This document shows positions 61,784 through 64,000 of a stretch of DNA of 64,000 nt, piece after piece. Every line of letters begins with the position of its first letter. The first letter of the stretch is position 1. Location: positions 7,122 to 71,121 of the forward strand of contig JAEYQO010000057.1 of the NCBI GenBank assembly GCA_023409975.1. Reading direction: 5' to 3'. Made by a program: the position numbers and the translations under genes. Origin of the DNA: Bacteroidota bacterium (GTDB taxonomy: Bacteria > Bacteroidota > Bacteroidia > Chitinophagales > Chitinophagaceae). The notes under the pieces were generated by a model, which saw only the letters and a program-made list of their open reading frames with translations, had not been told where the DNA came from and made no database searches.

Positions 61784-63316
61784 ATGAAAAGAAGACTGTT
61801 ACTCATTACGCTGCTGACTTTCTTTCTGGCTGAAGTTCAGGCTCAGCAATTATATTGGGATTGGGCCAGGAAGATCGGCAAAAGCTATAGTGGTTTTGCG
61901 CCCATGCTTGATATAGCCAGCGACGATCAGGGCAATTTCTACCTTGCCGGGTCCTTTGCAGATAGCATCATGCTTGGTGATACCATGCTTACCACAGCCG
62001 GAGATGTAAATATTTATCTGGCAAAGTTTGATCCACAGGGAAATCTGGTTTGGATCATCAATGAGGGTGGATTATCTGATCAGATAACTTCTGTGATGAA
62101 GCTGTCTGGCGATGGAACGATTTACATCAACGCCGGTTTTGATCAGCAGATGACCGTAGACGGCACTACGTACATCGCAGAAGGAGATGATATATTATTG
62201 ATGGCTTATGATCTGAATGGTATTCGGAAATGGTGCAAACATATTCGGGGGAAGCACATCGAGTCCCTGTTTCAGTTAGGGGCGGATAACTCCGGGAATG
62301 TTTATGTCCCTGGTACCATGAGGTCTGATCTGAGTGTTGATAGTATTACACTATATAGAGCTGAGGGAGTATATTTCGTATTGAAGTTTGACTCGAATGG
62401 GAACATCGTTTGGGCCAGGAATGATGGTGTCCCCCAAACGAATAGTTATCGGTCCGGCGGTATTGCAGTAACAGCAGCAGGATTTAGTTATCAGGGCGTC
62501 TACTTTAGCAAGTCAATAGAAGTGGAGGGTCAGTTCCATCAGGTTGCGCCATCTGGTGCATTGGGTATGATCTTAAAAAGAGACCCCGATGGGCATCTTC
62601 TCTGGGCGCGTGTTGTTCATGGCTTTCAGTGGTTTATAAACGCACATGTAATAGAAGGCGAAACCCTCGTTTTGACAGGGGCAAATAACGGCACATTGTA
62701 TTATGGTAGTACGACCACAAGTCCATATGGCAACTACGCAATGGCAGGTTTTGACAGTTCTGCAACACCATTATGGGCGATGATGTGTTTTGGCGATTCC
62801 TATTTTGAACCAGTCCCGACAGATGCAGGCGGTATTTTTCTACCCTTAGACGGTAAAATGTCCTTTGCGGAGATTGGCACAGATGGAATGGCTATGTCCA
62901 TTGCTGAGGGAAATGGTTCGCCAAATGGAGTTGTTGTTGCCTCAAAAGGCGACTCGTATTATTATCTGGCAGAGCTCAAAGACTCGATAGAAATTGTTGT
63001 GGATACTGTTCGTAAGCAGACTTCCGGTGAAATTGTGGTTGTAAAACTGAAGAAAGCGGGACTAGGCCTGACAACCACTGAAGCTCCTGCTTTTGATATC
63101 TATCCCAATCCAGCAAAGGATCAATGTACGATTCGACTACCTGAATCGGCCCGGGAATTATTAGTACTGGATGTTTCGGGAAAGCTTCTGGAATATTATC
63201 AACTAAGCGCTGACAGCGTCTCCTTAAATCTCAGCAAACTATCCGCGGGTACGTATTTCGTTGTTATAAACGGAGGCGGCGAAACCAGGAGCCAGAAGCT
63301 GATCATTTCGAGATAA
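61784..63316 (+). CDS. T9SS-secreted protein with beta-propeller repeats and type A sorting domain
   Basis: 510 residues from ATG 61784 (signal peptide MKRRLLLITLLTFFLAEVQAQ). Repeated phrases such as DDQGNFYLAGSFADSIMLGD, YLAKFDPQGNLVWI, VYFVLKFDSNGNIVWAR and GAL..ILKRDPDGHLLWAR are SBBP/propeller-like. The last ~75 residues (FDIYPNPAKDQCTIRLPES, GKLLEYYQL, LSAGTYFVVINGGGETRSQKLIISR) are a canonical type A CTD, recognised by PorV and cut by PorU, both encoded in this window. Role of the secreted protein unknown. Confidence 0.85.
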   Translation: MKRRLLLITLLTFFLAEVQAQQLYWDWARKIGKSYSGFAPMLDIASDDQGNFYLAGSFADSIMLGDTMLTTAGDVNIYLAKFDPQGNLVWIINEGGLSDQITSVMKLSGDGTIYINAGFDQQMTVDGTTYIAEGDDILLMAYDLNGIRKWCKHIRGKHIESLFQLGADNSGNVYVPGTMRSDLSVDSITLYRAEGVYFVLKFDSNGNIVWARNDGVPQTNSYRSGGIAVTAAGFSYQGVYFSKSIEVEGQFHQVAPSGALGMILKRDPDGHLLWARVVHGFQWFINAHVIEGETLVLTGANNGTLYYGSTTTSPYGNYAMAGFDSSATPLWAMMCFGDSYFEPVPTDAGGIFLPLDGKMSFAEIGTDGMAMSIAEGNGSPNGVVVASKGDSYYYLAELKDSIEIVVDTVRKQTSGEIVVVKLKKAGLGLTTTEAPAFDIYPNPAKDQCTIRLPESARELLVLDVSGKLLEYYQLSADSVSLNLSKLSAGTYFVVINGGGETRSQKLIISR

Positions 63317-63423
63317 ACCGCATTTTCAGACCGGCTCCAGGCACACAGAAAAAAATCTGGAAATAGAATTGCGAGGGCAGATTTTATCTGAATCTTCAGG
63401 TAAAAAGGAGATAATTGCGAGGG

Positions 63424-63489
63424 TATCACCAAAGTATCACCAAAGAGACACCAAAGAGTCACCAAAGAGTCAACAAAGAGTCATCAGGG
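63424..63489. repeat. Minisatellite, six 11-bp units
   Basis: TATCACCAAAG (63424-63434, 63435-63445), AGACACCAAAG, AGTCACCAAAG, AGTCAACAAAG and a degenerate AGTCATCAGGG, head to tail. The CACCAAAG core is conserved in four units and decays toward the 3' end. Confidence 0.92.
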
Positions 63490-63640
63490 AGAAGTCCCTA
63501 CAAGCCTTGTACGGGTATATACTTTTTTTTGAGAAAAGCAAGGGCTACGCTACGCAGTTGCCCGTAGTCAGAGGTCAGTAGTCAGTGTAGCCTGCGGCAG
63601 TAACCAGGGGTAGACAGTGGTCAGTGTATTAACCGATAGT

Positions 63641-64000
63641 TTGGTTGATGGTCGTTGGTTGATGGTTGATGGTCGTTGGTCGTTTGATGTTTCGCAACAC
63701 CGGTCGACCCCCTCAGCGTCGCATCTTTAAAGAATGACGAGCATTGTGTATCGTTCTGTTTAGGGTCTTGGTCCTTACATGTTTCGTAACACCGGTCGAC
63801 TCCCAGAAAGGGTCGCTTCTTTTTGGTTGTTGGTTGATGGTCGTTGATTGTTTCATGATACGCAACACCGGTCGACCCCCTTAGCGTCGCATCTTTATAG
63901 AATGATGGCGCTTCTAGTATTGTTCTGTTTAGGATCTTGGACCTTTCATGTTTCATAACTCCGGTCGATCCCAGAAAGGGTCGTTTCTTTTTGGTTGTTG
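63641..64000. repeat. 168-bp tandem repeat containing ACCGGTCGA cores
   Basis: Two diverged copies (landmark CGCAACACCGGTCGACCCC at 63693 and 63861; distance 168) and the start of a third (GGTTGTTG at the window end). Each copy has two half-sites of CAACACCGGTCGA type (63693, 63785, 63861; 63954 degenerate) and the strings TTCTGTTTAGG, CAGAAAGGGTCG and GTTGATGGTCGTTG. The array continues beyond the window. Confidence 0.85.

Larger units (their letters stand above)
63317..64000. other. Gene-free repeat region at the window end
   Basis: 684 bp without a credible gene. Contents: the 11-bp minisatellite (63424-63489), a stretch with AGTCAGT strings (about 63560-63630), and the 168-bp repeats (from about 63641). 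The 111-codon minus-strand open frame follows the repeats and is rejected as a gene. Confidence 0.7.

Noticed and set aside
63424..63489. Repeats as iterons or a replication origin
   Set aside because: No initiator gene, no DnaA boxes recognised, and the units decay steadily like a minisatellite.
63621..63956. Minus-strand open frame of 111 codons with repeated KDATLRGSTGVA
   Set aside because: It is explained by the 168-bp repeat, whose length is a multiple of three; no start region, promoter or non-repeat domain supports it.

Overview
The window is a chromosomal stretch of a Bacteroidota bacterium, probably Chitinophagales/Chitinophagaceae. The evidence is core type IX secretion (T9SS) genes (porV, porU, gldJ, porT), three TonB-dependent receptors with no SusD neighbour, many short lipoproteins with SxC/TAC lipoboxes, a very long IspG, and Bacteroidota promoters (TTTG, about 19 nt, TAnnTTTG) in front of many genes. 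The genus is inference; no rRNA is present.

Layout. 1-10.3 kb: the 3' end of a D-2-hydroxyacid dehydrogenase; a three-gene set (TonB-dependent receptor, 1331-aa secreted protein, PorV/PorQ-like outer-membrane protein); greA with a HIT protein. 10.3-20 kb: mixed housekeeping and envelope genes (SAM hydrolase, beta-helix lipoprotein, LolC-like permease with rbfA, Omp28-like lipoprotein, haem-type TonB receptor, lspA-zapA, LolA-like protein). 20-31 kb: T9SS genes porV and porU on the minus strand, gldJ then murF on the plus strand, and an ABC-F ATPase. 30.7-34 kb: the three-subunit NAD(P) transhydrogenase and an EGF-like lipoprotein. 34.4-42.7 kb: translation and transcription block: tRNA-Thr, -Tyr, -Gly, -Thr, tuf, a YbdG-like mechanosensitive channel, tRNA-Trp, secE, nusG, then a minus-strand lipoprotein-ribE-porT unit, then rpsU, xer recombinase, hpf. 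42.7-52.9 kb: PQQ-propeller lipoprotein; a minus-strand TPR lipoprotein, rpe, TonB receptor unit; DUF3109, CBS and hydrolase genes; ispG. 52.9-61.6 kb (minus): O-antigen-ligase-like protein and Wzz-like protein, prfA, infB, nusA, rimP. 61.8-64 kb: a T9SS cargo protein, then a gene-free repeat region running off the end.

No phage, insertion sequence, CRISPR array, restriction or defence system was found, and I do not see a wholly new system. The points most worth checking are: a terminator-like hairpin in the rimP-nusA-infB leader (possible NusA attenuation); the receptor, giant protein and PorV-paralogue set, whose giant protein has a non-standard C-terminal end; a shuffled tuf-secE-nusG / rpsU-xer-hpf neighbourhood in which nusG is not followed by rplK; and two unrelated-looking minisatellites that share an 11-bp period. 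All coordinates and motifs were read by eye; family assignments come from recognising protein sequence, not from database searches.
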